A DNA stretch of 64,000 nucleotides from Mycobacterium europaeum (GCF_002102155.1 NZ_LQOU01000070.1:1-64000); one strand, 5' to 3'; positions 25,912 to 34,669 are shown, numbered from the stretch's first letter. A program made the numbers and translations. The notes: generated by a model from the sequence alone, not told the origin.

Positions 25912-27407
25912 CGCCCGATTCCGACGTCACCCCGGTCCCGGCCTCCTCGGTCACCTCCTGGGATGACGAGGCCGACGTCGTCATCGCCGGCTACGGGGTG
26001 GCCGGGGCCGCCGCGGCGGTCGAAGCCGCCCGCGCCGGTGTCGACGTGCTGGTACTGGAACGCACCGGATCCTGGGGCGGCGCCGCGGCGATGGCCGGCG
26101 GGTTCATCTACCTCGGCGGCGGCACGCCCTTGCAAAAAGCCTGCGGCTTCGACGATTCCGTCGACAACATGGCGGCGTTCCTCAATGTCGCGATGGGACC
26201 CGGCGCCGACGCGAACCGCATCGCCGACTACTGCGCGGGCAGCGTCGCGCACTTCGACTGGCTCCTCGGCTGCGGCGTGCCGTTCAAGGCCGAGTTCTTC
26301 TCCGAACCCGGGTGGGAACCCATGGGTGACCAGGGCCTGATGTACAGCGGCGGGGAAAACGCCTACCCCTTCAACACGATCGCCTCCCCCGCCCCGCGCG
26401 GCCACGTCCCGCAGATGTCCAACAAGAAGCAGGGCGAAGCCAGCGCGGGCTACATGCTGATGAAGCCCCTCGTCGAGACCGCCACCGCTGCTGGCGCACG
26501 CGCGCTCTACGACGTGCGGGTGCAACGCCTCGTCGTCGAAGCCGACGGCCGGGTGGTCGGCATCCGCGCCCGCCGGTACGGCACCGAGATCACGGTCCGG
26601 GCCCGCACCGGTGTGGTGCTCGCGACCGGCAGCTTCGCCTACAACGACGCGATGGTGGCCCGCTACGCCCCGCGCATCGCCGGCCGCCCGGCCGCCTCGA
26701 TCGAGCAGCACGACGGGCAGGCCATCCGCATGGCCCAGGCACTCGGCGCCGATTTGGCGCACATGGACGCCACCGAGGTCGCCATCTTCATCGACCCCCA
26801 ACAGCTGGTGCGCGGGATCCTGGTCAACGGCCGCGGCCAGCGCTACGTCGCCGAGGACACCTATCCGGGCCGCGTCGGCCAACTCACGCTCTACCAGCAG
26901 GACAACACCGCTTACCTGATCATCGACGACGACGCCCAGCAGGAGGCGATGGCATCGTGGTCCCCGAAATTCATGCTGAGAGAGGCGACGTGGGTGGCCG
27001 ACACCGTCGCCGACCTGGAGCGCGACATGGGTCTGGCACCGGGTTGCCTGCAGGCCACCGTCGCCGCCTACAACGAGGGTGCCGCCCGCGGCGAGGATCC
27101 GCTGCTGCACAAGAAACCTGAGTGGCTCAAGCCCATCGGTTCGCCGGTCGGCGCCATCGACTTGCGGGAGAACACCGGCGGTTTCACATTGGGCGGTCTG
27201 GCCACCACGCTGGACGCCGAGGTGCTCCACGTCAGCGGTGAACCGATCCCCGGCCTGTTCGCCGCCGGCCGCTGCACCGCCGGGCTGGCCGCGTGGGGCT
27301 ACGCCAGCGGTATCTCGCTGGGCGACGGTAGCTTCTACGGCCGCCGCGCCGGCCGATCCGCGGCCCAGGTTGATCGATCAGGAAACGGCGTTGACCGCCG
27401 TCGATAG
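25908..27407 (+). CDS. KstD-like FAD-dependent dehydrogenase (FAD-binding-2 family)
   Basis: I start at ATG 25908, which overlaps the dioxygenase stop (ATGA), giving 499 residues. The FAD Rossmann motif is GYGVAGAAAAVEAARAG, and the C-terminal FAD segment reads PIPGLFAAGRCTAGLAAWG. The family includes 3-ketosteroid delta-1-dehydrogenase and fumarate-reductase-like enzymes. Context with HsaA/HsaC-like enzymes favours a ring-desaturating steroid flavoprotein, but true KstD lacks the GWEPMGDQGL-type middle seen here, so another dehydrogenation is possible. Its last 30 nt overlap the end of the convergent pstS, and the tail QVDRSGNGVDRRR looks like read-through into that gene. Confidence 0.8.
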   Translation: MTPDSDVTPVPASSVTSWDDEADVVIAGYGVAGAAAAVEAARAGVDVLVLERTGSWGGAAAMAGGFIYLGGGTPLQKACGFDDSVDNMAAFLNVAMGPGADANRIADYCAGSVAHFDWLLGCGVPFKAEFFSEPGWEPMGDQGLMYSGGENAYPFNTIASPAPRGHVPQMSNKKQGEASAGYMLMKPLVETATAAGARALYDVRVQRLVVEADGRVVGIRARRYGTEITVRARTGVVLATGSFAYNDAMVARYAPRIAGRPAASIEQHDGQAIRMAQALGADLAHMDATEVAIFIDPQQLVRGILVNGRGQRYVAEDTYPGRVGQLTLYQQDNTAYLIIDDDAQQEAMASWSPKFMLREATWVADTVADLERDMGLAPGCLQATVAAYNEGAARGEDPLLHKKPEWLKPIGSPVGAIDLRENTGGFTLGGLATTLDAEVLHVSGEPIPGLFAAGRCTAGLAAWGYASGISLGDGSFYGRRAGRSAAQVDRSGNGVDRRR

Positions 27408-28496
27408 CCTGCTCTTGAACGCGTCGGGAATGGGGATGTACCCATGATCCGCCAAGCCGGTTTGGCCCGCGCCAATGGTGCTCTGCAGGAAAGCCTTTAC
27501 CGCCATACCGAGCTGGGGATCGGAATACTTCGAGCAGACGATCTCATAGGTCGCCAGCACGATCGGGTATGAGCCGGGCTGGCTTGGCCGGTAGAACGAG
27601 ATCGTGTCGAGAACAAGGTCGTTGGTCTTATTGATGACGCCTGCCGTCGCGATCGTCTTTCCCACCGAGTCCGCGCTGATCGAGACGGGGTCCGGACCGG
27701 CCGACGTGATGATCCTGGCCATGTTGAGCTGTTGCGCTTGGGCGAACGACCATTCGTTGTAAGTGATCGCGCCCTCCGTGCGCTTGACGGCCGCGGCGGT
27801 ACCGTCATTGCCCATGGCGCTCTCGCCGACGCCGCCGTTGAACGTCTTTCCGGCACCCTTGGCCCACGCGTCACCACCGGCGGTATCGAGATATTTCTGG
27901 AAGTTGTCCGTAGTCCCGGACAAGTCGCTGCGGGACACGACGTGAATAGGCTCGGCGGGCAAGGTGATACCCGAGTTCAGCGCGCGGATCGCGGGGTCAT
28001 TCCACGTGGTGATGGCACCGTTGAAGATCTTGGCCGCGGTCGGACCGTCGAGAGCCAACGAAGTGACGCCGTTGACGTTGTAGGTGATGGCGATCGGGCC
28101 GAACACCACCGGTAGGTTCCACGCCGGCGAGCCGCAGCGTTGCTGGGCGGCGGCGTACTCCGCCGGAATCAGGGGTGAGTCGGACCCACCGAAATCGGTC
28201 TGATTGCGAATGAACTCGCTGATTCCGGCGCCGGAGCCATTGGCCGTGTAATTGAGCGTCTGGCCCGAGCAGGCCTGCTCGAACGCATTCACGAACCGGG
28301 CCATCGCGTTGGCCTGGGCCGTCGATCCGCTGGCCCTGAGCGTCTTGTTCCCGCCGCAACTCACGTTCGCTGGGGGTGGCGAACCGGTCGATGAGCTTGG
28401 CGCACTTGCCTGTTTGTTGCTGTCACACCCCGACAACACCAGCGCGGCGGTAACCAAGACACACGGCAAGGCACTAAATCGGTTGACTTTCAACAC
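27378..28496 (-). CDS. pstS: PstS-type phosphate-binding lipoprotein
   Basis: This 372-residue protein has a lipoprotein signal with lipobox LSGC at about residues 21-24. The mature part is a PstS phosphate-binding fold: RASGSTAQANAM, TANGSGAGISEF, DFGGSDSPL and VSRSDLSGTTDNF supply the typical phosphate-contact loops. It would deliver phosphate to a Pst permease from the cell envelope. No pstC, pstA or pstB genes adjoin it, so it is an orphan copy like the extra PstS proteins of M. tuberculosis; which of PstS1-3 it matches is not decided. It interrupts a steroid gene cluster, and a candidate RegX3-type box lies about 175 bp upstream. Confidence 0.88.
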   Translation of the reverse strand: MLKVNRFSALPCVLVTAALVLSGCDSNKQASAPSSSTGSPPPANVSCGGNKTLRASGSTAQANAMARFVNAFEQACSGQTLNYTANGSGAGISEFIRNQTDFGGSDSPLIPAEYAAAQQRCGSPAWNLPVVFGPIAITYNVNGVTSLALDGPTAAKIFNGAITTWNDPAIRALNSGITLPAEPIHVVSRSDLSGTTDNFQKYLDTAGGDAWAKGAGKTFNGGVGESAMGNDGTAAAVKRTEGAITYNEWSFAQAQQLNMARIITSAGPDPVSISADSVGKTIATAGVINKTNDLVLDTISFYRPSQPGSYPIVLATYEIVCSKYSDPQLGMAVKAFLQSTIGAGQTGLADHGYIPIPDAFKSRLSTAVNAVS

Positions 28497-28946
28497 AGTT
28501 CCCTATGTTCTTACTTCCCTCGGCTGGAAGCTGAACCACGGTCGCCGCGCCTGTAGCCATGCCATTTCGACGGGCTATTCAGGCAGCCGCCACCGAATTC
28601 GACCGCCATTTCGAAATCGACCTCGGCCGGCTCAGATGGTATCCCACTCCGCCGCAGAAAACAGCACGGCTGACCTTATGGTGAACTGGGAATCTGTTGT
28701 GCGCGTGCCGGGGCGGCGCCCCCGGCGTTGCGACCCAACGTATGTCAGCGCGGGAATGGCGTTAAGGCTGCGGAACGTTCGCAACCCGCGGTTAGCCGTC
28801 AAGTGAACAAAACATGTACAACCAGTCTTCCGGCTGGAAGCGCGGTCGCACCGAACGCCAGAATTACTCCAAAAGTTCGAACCAATCAGTCCCCGGCGGC
28901 TTAACTTGGTGTCAGCGCGATATCTCACATCTGAAAGCACCCAAAA
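28497..28946. other. Intergenic 450 bp between divergent pstS and DUF732 genes
   Basis: This stretch is less GC-rich than its surroundings and has no believable gene. It should hold the pstS promoter on the reverse strand and the DUF732 promoter on the forward strand. A candidate PHO box sits at 28669-28686. A small CTTCC/GGAAG hairpin near 28833 is too short to call a terminator. Confidence 0.6.
28669..28686 (-). promoter_or_regulatory. Candidate PHO box (RegX3-like direct repeat) for pstS
   Basis: On the reverse strand GTTCACC is followed by ATAA and then GGTCAGC. PhoP/RegX3 boxes in actinobacteria are direct repeats of GTTCACC spaced by 4 nt. The first repeat is exact and the second matches 5 of 7. 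It lies about 175 bp upstream of pstS in the right orientation. Confidence 0.4.
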
Positions 28947-29270
28947 ATGGTTACCCGTCTGCAACTAGCCATGGGGATCGTGGTGATTGGTCTCACGGCC
29001 GCAGCGCCTACCGCTCATGCCGACAGCACCGACGACAAGTTCGTGGCGAAGCTGAAGGCCCAAGGCATCAGCGACAACGTATCTCCCGGACACGAAATCG
29101 AAGCCGGTCATTTCGTATGTGTGAAGCTCGACAACGGCGCCACACCGATGGATGTGATGGAAGACATCATGAAGAGCAGTGGGTTGCCGGAGTTTCACTC
29201 CGGCTACTTCGTCGGCGCGAGCATCGACGCCTACTGCCCGCGGCATAAGGGTGAAGTGCCGGAGGGGTAG
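28947..29270 (+). CDS. DUF732 secreted small protein
   Basis: This 107-residue protein starts with a Sec signal peptide (hydrophobic LAMGIVVIGLTAAA, cleavage after AHA). The mature part has the DUF732 pattern: DDKFVAKLKAQGI, then HFVCVKLDNGATPMDV, then SGYFVGASIDAYCPRH. The two cysteines probably form a disulfide. DUF732 proteins are abundant secreted proteins of mycobacteria without known function. A second one is encoded at 56085. It follows the low-GC gap opposite pstS. Confidence 0.85.
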   Translation: MVTRLQLAMGIVVIGLTAAAPTAHADSTDDKFVAKLKAQGISDNVSPGHEIEAGHFVCVKLDNGATPMDVMEDIMKSSGLPEFHSGYFVGASIDAYCPRHKGEVPEG

Positions 29271-29322
29271 GCCTCGGACGCGACCCCCTGGTTCGACGGC
29301 GGCGCGCGCTCGATCCCTCGAG

Positions 29323-29625
29323 CTACGGTCGTTGACCGCCGGCCCCGTCGACGATCGCCAGGGCGCCCCGGCGCACCGCGTCCACGATCGACGCGCTCAG
29401 CGCCGAGCACGCCAGGAACACGCATCGGCCCCCGTGCCCGGAGATCTTGCGCGCCTCGGCGAGTTCGACGCACCGGGCCGTCGCGTCGGCATTCCACTGC
29501 ACGCTGGTCTGGTTCCAGGTGCTCTTGCGCGCCAGCACGCGGGCGCCGCAGTCCCGGCACACCACCGGCGCCATCGGCATCTCGTCGAGCCGGTTGTCCG
29601 TCCTGACGGACGAATCCAGCGTCAT
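29323..29625 (-). CDS. Small Cys-containing protein coupled to the KshA-like oxygenase
   Basis: ATG 29625 overlaps the oxygenase stop codon (ATGA), so translation is coupled. The 100-residue product has a CRDCGARVLARKSTWNQ segment resembling half of a zinc ribbon, then three more cysteines (RCVELA, GRCVFLACSA). The cysteine spacing is not that of a plant-type [2Fe-2S] ferredoxin. KshA needs the reductase KshB, which is not present here, so an accessory or electron-transfer role is tempting but unproven. I do not know a characterised homologue. Confidence 0.7.
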   Translation of the reverse strand: MTLDSSVRTDNRLDEMPMAPVVCRDCGARVLARKSTWNQTSVQWNADATARCVELAEARKISGHGGRCVFLACSALSASIVDAVRRGALAIVDGAGGQRP

Positions 29626-30770
29626 CGCGGACCCGCGGCGGCCGCCTGGGCCGCCATGTTGTCCTCGACCTCTTTCATCCACGCCTCGTACGGGCGGGTG
29701 GTGTCGAGCTCGAATTCGAAGCGGTCCACCATGTCCGGCGTCACGTCGGCGGCGGCGACGTAGAACTGCTGGTACCAGCGCCGGAGCTGGTACACCGGCC
29801 CGTCCTCCTCGACCAGCAGCGGATTGTCGATGCGCGCCTTGTGCCGCCAGATCTGCACGTCCTGTTCGAACCCCAGCTTGATGTAGTCGCCGAGCTTGAT
29901 CGCGGTCTGCATGGCCTGGTCGGCGGGCATGGCGTCCGACTTCTTCACGATGATGCCGTACTGCAGCACAAAGGAATTCGCGTCGATCGGATAGTGGCAA
30001 TTGATCAGAATCGAATGCGCGTCACCGGTCCGGTAGTGGTAGGTCAGGTCGTCGATCATGAAGGACGGGCCGTAGTAGGACGCGACCGACGTCGTGCCGA
30101 GCATCTCGGCACCCACCGTGCCGCCGAGGTCGGGCCGGCCCTCGCCGTTCATGTACTGCGTCGCCACGTGGCCGGAGAAGATGTTCTTGAAATACGTGGG
30201 CAGCGAGCCGTGGATGTAGAAGAAGTGCGCCATGTCCACGACGTTGTCGATGATCTCGCGGCAGTTGCTTCCCACCACGGTGGTGTACCAGTGCCAGTCG
30301 GTCCAGTCGTTGCTCGTCGCACCCTCGATGCGTGGAATCGTGACCTCGGGCGGCGGCGGATTGCCCTCGGGGTCGTTCCACAGGAACAGCATCCCGTCCT
30401 GTTGCAGCGTCGTCCAGGCCCGCGTGCGGGCCAGCCGCGGCGTGCGTCTGGCGTAGGGCACCCGTTTGCATCGGCCGTCGCCGCCCCAGCGCCAGTCGTG
30501 GAAGGGGCAGGCGATCTCGTTGCCTTTGACCTCGCCCTGCGAGAGGTCACCGCCCATGTGTCGGCAGTAGCCGTCGAGCACACTGATCTCGCCGTCCCCG
30601 CTACGGAAGACGACCAGCTTCTGCCCGAAGGCGTTGATGGGGTGGGGCTTGCCGTCACCGAAGTCCCGGATCAGGCCCAGGCAGTGCCAGCCGCGGGCGA
30701 ACCGGGCGGGCGCGGGCTGCGCTTCGATGAGCCGAACCTCGTCGGCTTCCGACTGCATCGTCATAGGCAT
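29622..30770 (-). CDS. KshA-like Rieske oxygenase (3-ketosteroid 9-alpha-hydroxylase type)
   Basis: I use ATG 30770 (MPMTMQSEADEVR), giving 382 residues; KshA of M. tuberculosis is 386. The Rieske cluster ligands are Cys69, His71, Cys88 and His91 (CRHMGG, CPFHDW). The mononuclear iron site lies in IIDNVVDMAHFFYIHGS, with His182 and His187. The segment ARGWHCLG and the DNPLLVEEDGPVYQLRRWY stretch are close to KshA. KshA with reductase KshB hydroxylates C9 of ring-desaturated steroids and, with KstD, opens ring B. A KstD gene is transcribed divergently from this one, 85 bp away. Its start has no strong ribosome site. Confidence 0.9.
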   Translation of the reverse strand: MPMTMQSEADEVRLIEAQPAPARFARGWHCLGLIRDFGDGKPHPINAFGQKLVVFRSGDGEISVLDGYCRHMGGDLSQGEVKGNEIACPFHDWRWGGDGRCKRVPYARRTPRLARTRAWTTLQQDGMLFLWNDPEGNPPPPEVTIPRIEGATSNDWTDWHWYTTVVGSNCREIIDNVVDMAHFFYIHGSLPTYFKNIFSGHVATQYMNGEGRPDLGGTVGAEMLGTTSVASYYGPSFMIDDLTYHYRTGDAHSILINCHYPIDANSFVLQYGIIVKKSDAMPADQAMQTAIKLGDYIKLGFEQDVQIWRHKARIDNPLLVEEDGPVYQLRRWYQQFYVAAADVTPDMVDRFEFELDTTRPYEAWMKEVEDNMAAQAAAAGPR

Positions 30771-30854
30771 TGATTTAACGCCTGCTGCCGGAGTTGTGGG
30801 GCCACTTGTTCCCGCCTCTTCCTCTGCCACCCCGCCCGGCATACCGTTCACAGC

Positions 30855-32567
30855 GTGAGCCCGCGCAGCGCGACCATCCCGGCCGGCCTACCGGCGACCG
30901 ACACCACCGTCGACCTGCTGGTGGTCGGCTCGGGAACCGGTATGGCCGCCGCGCTGGCCGCGCACGAGGGCGGGCTCTCAGTGCTGATCGTCGAGAAGTC
31001 GCCGTTCGTCGGGGGCTCGACGGCCCGCTCCGGCGGTGCGCTCTGGCTGCCCGCCTGTCCCGTGCTGCGCGAGGCCGGCGCCAACGACACCGCCGAGCGC
31101 GCCGCCACCTACCTGGACGCGGTGGTCGCCGGGTCGGCGCCCGCGGCACGCTCGGCCGCGTTCCTGGCGCACGTGTCCGCGACGGTCGACATGCTGCGCC
31201 GCACGACTGCCCTGCGCCTGTTCTGGGCTCGCGACTACTCCGACTACCACCCCGAGGAGCCGGGCGGCAGCGCCGCGGGCCGCACCTGCGAGTGCCACCC
31301 GCTGGACACGTCGATCCTCGGTGAATACCGCACCCGGTTGCGGCCCGGCGTGTTGGAGGCCGGCTTCTCAATACCGACGACGGGCGCTGACTATCGCTGG
31401 ATGAATCTGGTCGCGCGGGTACCGCGCCGCGGCATCCCGACGTTCGCCAAGCGGGTGACGCAAGGACTGGGTGGGCGGCTGCTGGGCCGCCGCTACGCGG
31501 CGGGCGGCCAGGCCCTGGCGGCCGGCCTGTTCGCCGGAGTGCTGCGCGCCGGCATCCCGGTCTGGACCGGCACCACGCTGCTGCGCCTGACCGGCGACGC
31601 CGACCGCGTGACCGGCGCGGTCGTCGGCCACGACGGCCGCGAGGTGGCGATCACCGCCCGGCGCGGCGTGGTGCTGGCCACCGGCGGTTTCGACCACAAC
31701 ATGGAGATGCGGCGGAAGTTCCAGACCGAGTCGCTGGAAGCCAACCTCAGCCTGGGCGCTGAGACCAACACCGGCGAGGGAATCCGCGCCGCGCAGGACG
31801 TGGGCGCCGGCATCGATCTGATGGACCAGGCGTGGTGGTTCCCCGCCATCGCGCCGCTGCCCGGCAAGCCGCCCGGGGTGATGCTGGCCGAGCGGTCGCT
31901 GCCGGGTTGTCTGATCGTGGACCAGAACGGCCGCCGATTCACCAACGAGTCCTCGGATTACATGTCGTTCGGTCAACGGTTACTTGATCTAGAGCGGTCG
32001 GGCACCCCTGTCGAAGCGATGTGGATCGTCTTCGATCAGCAGTACCGCAACGGCTACGTCTTCGGCGCCGAACTGTTTCCGCGCATGCCGATTCCGCAAT
32101 CGTGGTACGGCGCGGGCATCGCGGTGCGCGCCGAGAGCCTCTCCGAACTGGCCGCGCTCATCGGTGTTCCGGCCCACGAGTTCGTTGCGACGATGACCCG
32201 GTTCAACGAAAGCGCCTCCGCGGGGCAGGATCTCGACTTCGGCCGGGGCCGCAGCGCCTACGACCGGTACTACGGCGACCCCACCGTCACACCGAACCCC
32301 AACCTGCGTCCACTGCTCAAGGGTCCGTTCTATGCGGTCAAGATGGCCCTCAGCGACCTGGGCACCTGCGGTGGGCTGACGGCCGACGAACGAGCGCGGG
32401 TGCTGCGCGAGGACGGCACCGCGATCCCCGGGCTGTATGCGATCGGCAACGCCGCCGCCAACGCGTTCGGCACCACCTACCCCGGCGCGGGTGCGACGAT
32501 CGCGCAGGGATTGGTGTACGGCTACATCGCGGCCCGCGACGCAGCGCACGCCGAGCCCCGGCGATGA
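30855..32567 (+). CDS. 3-ketosteroid delta-1-dehydrogenase (KstD-like)
   Basis: It starts at GTG 30855 and encodes 570 residues; KstD of M. tuberculosis is about 563. The FAD motif is VVGSGTGMAAALAAHEGG, followed by KSPFVGGSTARSGGALW. The C-terminal half has the KstD signatures FYAVKMALSDLGTCGGL and NAAANAFGTTYPGAGATI, whose Tyr and Gly contact the A ring. The enzyme introduces the 1,2 double bond into 3-ketosteroids using FAD. With the divergent KshA-like oxygenase it would open ring B. Together with the gene at 25908 this gives two KstD-family proteins in 7 kb. It ends 5 bp before the convergent membrane-protein gene. Confidence 0.9.
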   Translation: MSPRSATIPAGLPATDTTVDLLVVGSGTGMAAALAAHEGGLSVLIVEKSPFVGGSTARSGGALWLPACPVLREAGANDTAERAATYLDAVVAGSAPAARSAAFLAHVSATVDMLRRTTALRLFWARDYSDYHPEEPGGSAAGRTCECHPLDTSILGEYRTRLRPGVLEAGFSIPTTGADYRWMNLVARVPRRGIPTFAKRVTQGLGGRLLGRRYAAGGQALAAGLFAGVLRAGIPVWTGTTLLRLTGDADRVTGAVVGHDGREVAITARRGVVLATGGFDHNMEMRRKFQTESLEANLSLGAETNTGEGIRAAQDVGAGIDLMDQAWWFPAIAPLPGKPPGVMLAERSLPGCLIVDQNGRRFTNESSDYMSFGQRLLDLERSGTPVEAMWIVFDQQYRNGYVFGAELFPRMPIPQSWYGAGIAVRAESLSELAALIGVPAHEFVATMTRFNESASAGQDLDFGRGRSAYDRYYGDPTVTPNPNLRPLLKGPFYAVKMALSDLGTCGGLTADERARVLREDGTAIPGLYAIGNAAANAFGTTYPGAGATIAQGLVYGYIAARDAAHAEPRR

Positions 32568-32571
32568 CCGG

Positions 32572-33429
32572 TCACCTGATCGCCACCCCGCGCCTGCGCA
32601 CCCACGCCAGGGCGCCGACCGTGCCGAGGACCCAGATGGCCGTGGCGATGGCCAGGTGCACGAAGCTCTTGGTGTCGCGCCCGAACACCGGCCAGATCAA
32701 CGAGGGAATCTGGTACCAGAGAACTTTGTGCTCGACCCCGTTCATGGGATCGGCGACGTAGTACACCGCGTACGGCAGCGCCAGCGCGGCCAGCCAGCCG
32801 ACGGTGCGGCGCCGGTCGCCGCGCTGCCGCCACCGCCGGGTCAGCGGCTCGACGCCGACCGGGTACAGCACCGAGACGAGGTTGCCCAACCCGAGCCAGG
32901 ACAGGAGGGGCACGGCGACAGTGGGAATCGTGATCCCCAGCCGTCCGGGCGTCTCCAGGCACAGGGTCAACACCACCGCGGCCGCCACGGTGGGCAGCCC
33001 GACGATCGCGAGCAGGGCAAGGTTCTTGACCAGCAGGATCCGCCCGACGGGCACGCCGTCGGCCAGTGCCTCCCGGACGCGGTAGTGGTCGGCACCGAGC
33101 AGGTTGGTGGTGGTGACGTCGGCCAGCACCCACGACGAGAAGTAGGTGCCCACCAGGATGACCCAGTCCGTGTGGTGCAGCCCGATCGTCAGCGGCTGGA
33201 CCAGCATCCACGCCGCGGCGAACATCACATTGGCGACCACGCCCATCAGCCAGGTCCGGGGCGGGGTGAACGCCCACCGGATCTCCGCGACCACCGCCGC
33301 CCACAAACCCGGCGTCCGCAAGTCGTGGGCGGCCCGCCGGGCGGCGGACGGACGGGGGGCCGACGCCCGCACGGCGGCGCGCAGCGCGGCACGCGCGCGC
33401 GGCGGCATCGACCACTGCACGCCGGTCAT
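32572..33429 (-). CDS. Polytopic membrane protein, unrecognised
   Basis: I start at ATG 33429 (MTGVQWSMPPRAR), giving 285 residues; the frame is open to 33483. After a basic 45-residue cytoplasmic N-terminus there are about six hydrophobic segments (for example WLMGVVANVMFAAAWML, LLVKNLALLAIVGLP, VHLAIATAIWVLGTVGAL). A central part, DHYRVREALADGVPVGRIL, resembles ABC-2 type permease loops, but no ATPase gene is near. It is convergent with kstD and reads away from the flavoprotein gene at 33534. Function unknown. Confidence 0.7.
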   Translation of the reverse strand: MTGVQWSMPPRARAALRAAVRASAPRPSAARRAAHDLRTPGLWAAVVAEIRWAFTPPRTWLMGVVANVMFAAAWMLVQPLTIGLHHTDWVILVGTYFSSWVLADVTTTNLLGADHYRVREALADGVPVGRILLVKNLALLAIVGLPTVAAAVVLTLCLETPGRLGITIPTVAVPLLSWLGLGNLVSVLYPVGVEPLTRRWRQRGDRRRTVGWLAALALPYAVYYVADPMNGVEHKVLWYQIPSLIWPVFGRDTKSFVHLAIATAIWVLGTVGALAWVRRRGVAIR

Positions 33430-33533
33430 GCATTCGGCGCGGCCGCTCCTGGGCGAGACGATCAAGTGGCGTGCTCCTGGCAATCGGTCGAGCGGCCGTC
33501 GGCCCTGAATTTCGTCCCAGGCAGGATAACGGC

Positions 33534-34658
33534 ATGAACCGCAAGCGCGTCGTCATTGCCGGGCTCGGAGACGCCGGTGTCCTGGCGGCGATCCGGCTCT
33601 CCGGGTACGCAGACGTCGTCGGCATCTCCGCCAAGCCCGCGCTGGTCAGCGGGCAGGAACTCGGCGTGCGGCTGTCCCGCCCGCACGACTGGGCGCGCGA
33701 TTACTGGATTCCGTTCGACAGGTTCCGGCGCCTGGACCGGGTCCGGACGGTGCAGGCCGAGCTGACCGGGGTGGACCTGGCCGCCCGCACCGTCGTGGGC
33801 AAACGCGCCGACGGCTCGGCGCTGGCCGAGGAGTACGACGCGCTGATCATCTCGACCGGGGTGAGCAACGGCTTCTGGCGCCGGCCGACGCTGCAGTCGG
33901 CGGCCGAGGTCGGCGCGGAGCTGCGCGCCGCGCATCACCGGTTGGCGGCGGCCGACTCGATCATCGTCGTGGGCGGCGGCGCGGCGGCGGTCAGCAGCGC
34001 GCTCAACATGGCCACCACCTGGCCGGGGAAGCGGATCGACCTGTACTTCCCCGGGCACGCCGCGCTGGAGGGGCACCATCCCCGGATTTGGGCCCGGATT
34101 CGTGAACGACTCGACCGCCTGGGCGTGGGCATCCACCCCGGCCATCGTGCCGTGCTGCCCGACGGGTTCGCGGGCGACGAGATCACCGGTGAGCCGGTGC
34201 GCTGGAGCACCGGGCAGCCCCCGGCGTGCGCCGACGCGGTGCTGTGGGCGATCGGGCGGGTGCGGCCCAACACCGGCTGGCTGCCACCGGAGCTGCTCGA
34301 CGAGCGCGGCTTCGTGCGCGTGACGCCGGAGCTGCGCGTGCCCGGTCACCGGGGTGTCTTCGCGGTCGGCGACGTCGCGGCGACCGATCCCCTGCGCAGC
34401 TCGGCCCGCAACCGGGGGGACGCCCTGGTGGCCCGCAACGTGCGCGCCGAGCTCAGCGGCGGGCGGCCGGGGGCCTACCGGGCGCCGACGCGCCGGTGGG
34501 GCTCGCTGGTGGGCGCGCAACGCGACGGGCTGGAGGTGTTTCTGCCCACCGGCCACGCGTTCCGGTTCCCGGCGTGGTCGGTCGAGCGCATCGTGATGCC
34601 GTGGATCGTGCGGTGGGGCATGTATCGCGGAGTGCGGCGGAACAATCCGCTGGGGTGA
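33534..34658 (+). CDS. NAD(P)/FAD-dependent oxidoreductase (NDH-2-like)
   Basis: Start ATG 33534 (MNRKRVVIAGLGDAG) gives 374 residues. Two Rossmann motifs are visible: VIAGLGDAGVLAA for FAD at the N-terminus and IIVVGGGAAAVSSAL for NAD(P)H near residue 145. The FAD-closing segment RGVFAVGDVAATDPLRS is also present. This is the pyridine-nucleotide-disulfide-reductase/NDH-2 superfamily without a CxxxxC redox disulfide. It may pass electrons to quinone or to an oxygenase. It ends 11 bp before the convergent multicopper oxidase. The exact role is open. Confidence 0.85.
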   Translation: MNRKRVVIAGLGDAGVLAAIRLSGYADVVGISAKPALVSGQELGVRLSRPHDWARDYWIPFDRFRRLDRVRTVQAELTGVDLAARTVVGKRADGSALAEEYDALIISTGVSNGFWRRPTLQSAAEVGAELRAAHHRLAAADSIIVVGGGAAAVSSALNMATTWPGKRIDLYFPGHAALEGHHPRIWARIRERLDRLGVGIHPGHRAVLPDGFAGDEITGEPVRWSTGQPPACADAVLWAIGRVRPNTGWLPPELLDERGFVRVTPELRVPGHRGVFAVGDVAATDPLRSSARNRGDALVARNVRAELSGGRPGAYRAPTRRWGSLVGAQRDGLEVFLPTGHAFRFPAWSVERIVMPWIVRWGMYRGVRRNNPLG

Positions 34659-34669
34659 GGCCGGCCGGA

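Noticed and set aside
28825..28850. CTTCCGGCTGGAAG hairpin upstream of the DUF732 gene
   Set aside because: Only a 5-bp stem with a 4-nt loop and no supporting context.
30771..30854. Possible KstR operator between the KshA- and KstD-like genes (CCACTTGTTCC)
   Set aside because: Only one half-site (GTT) of TnnAACnnGTTnnA is kept; several fixed positions are wrong.
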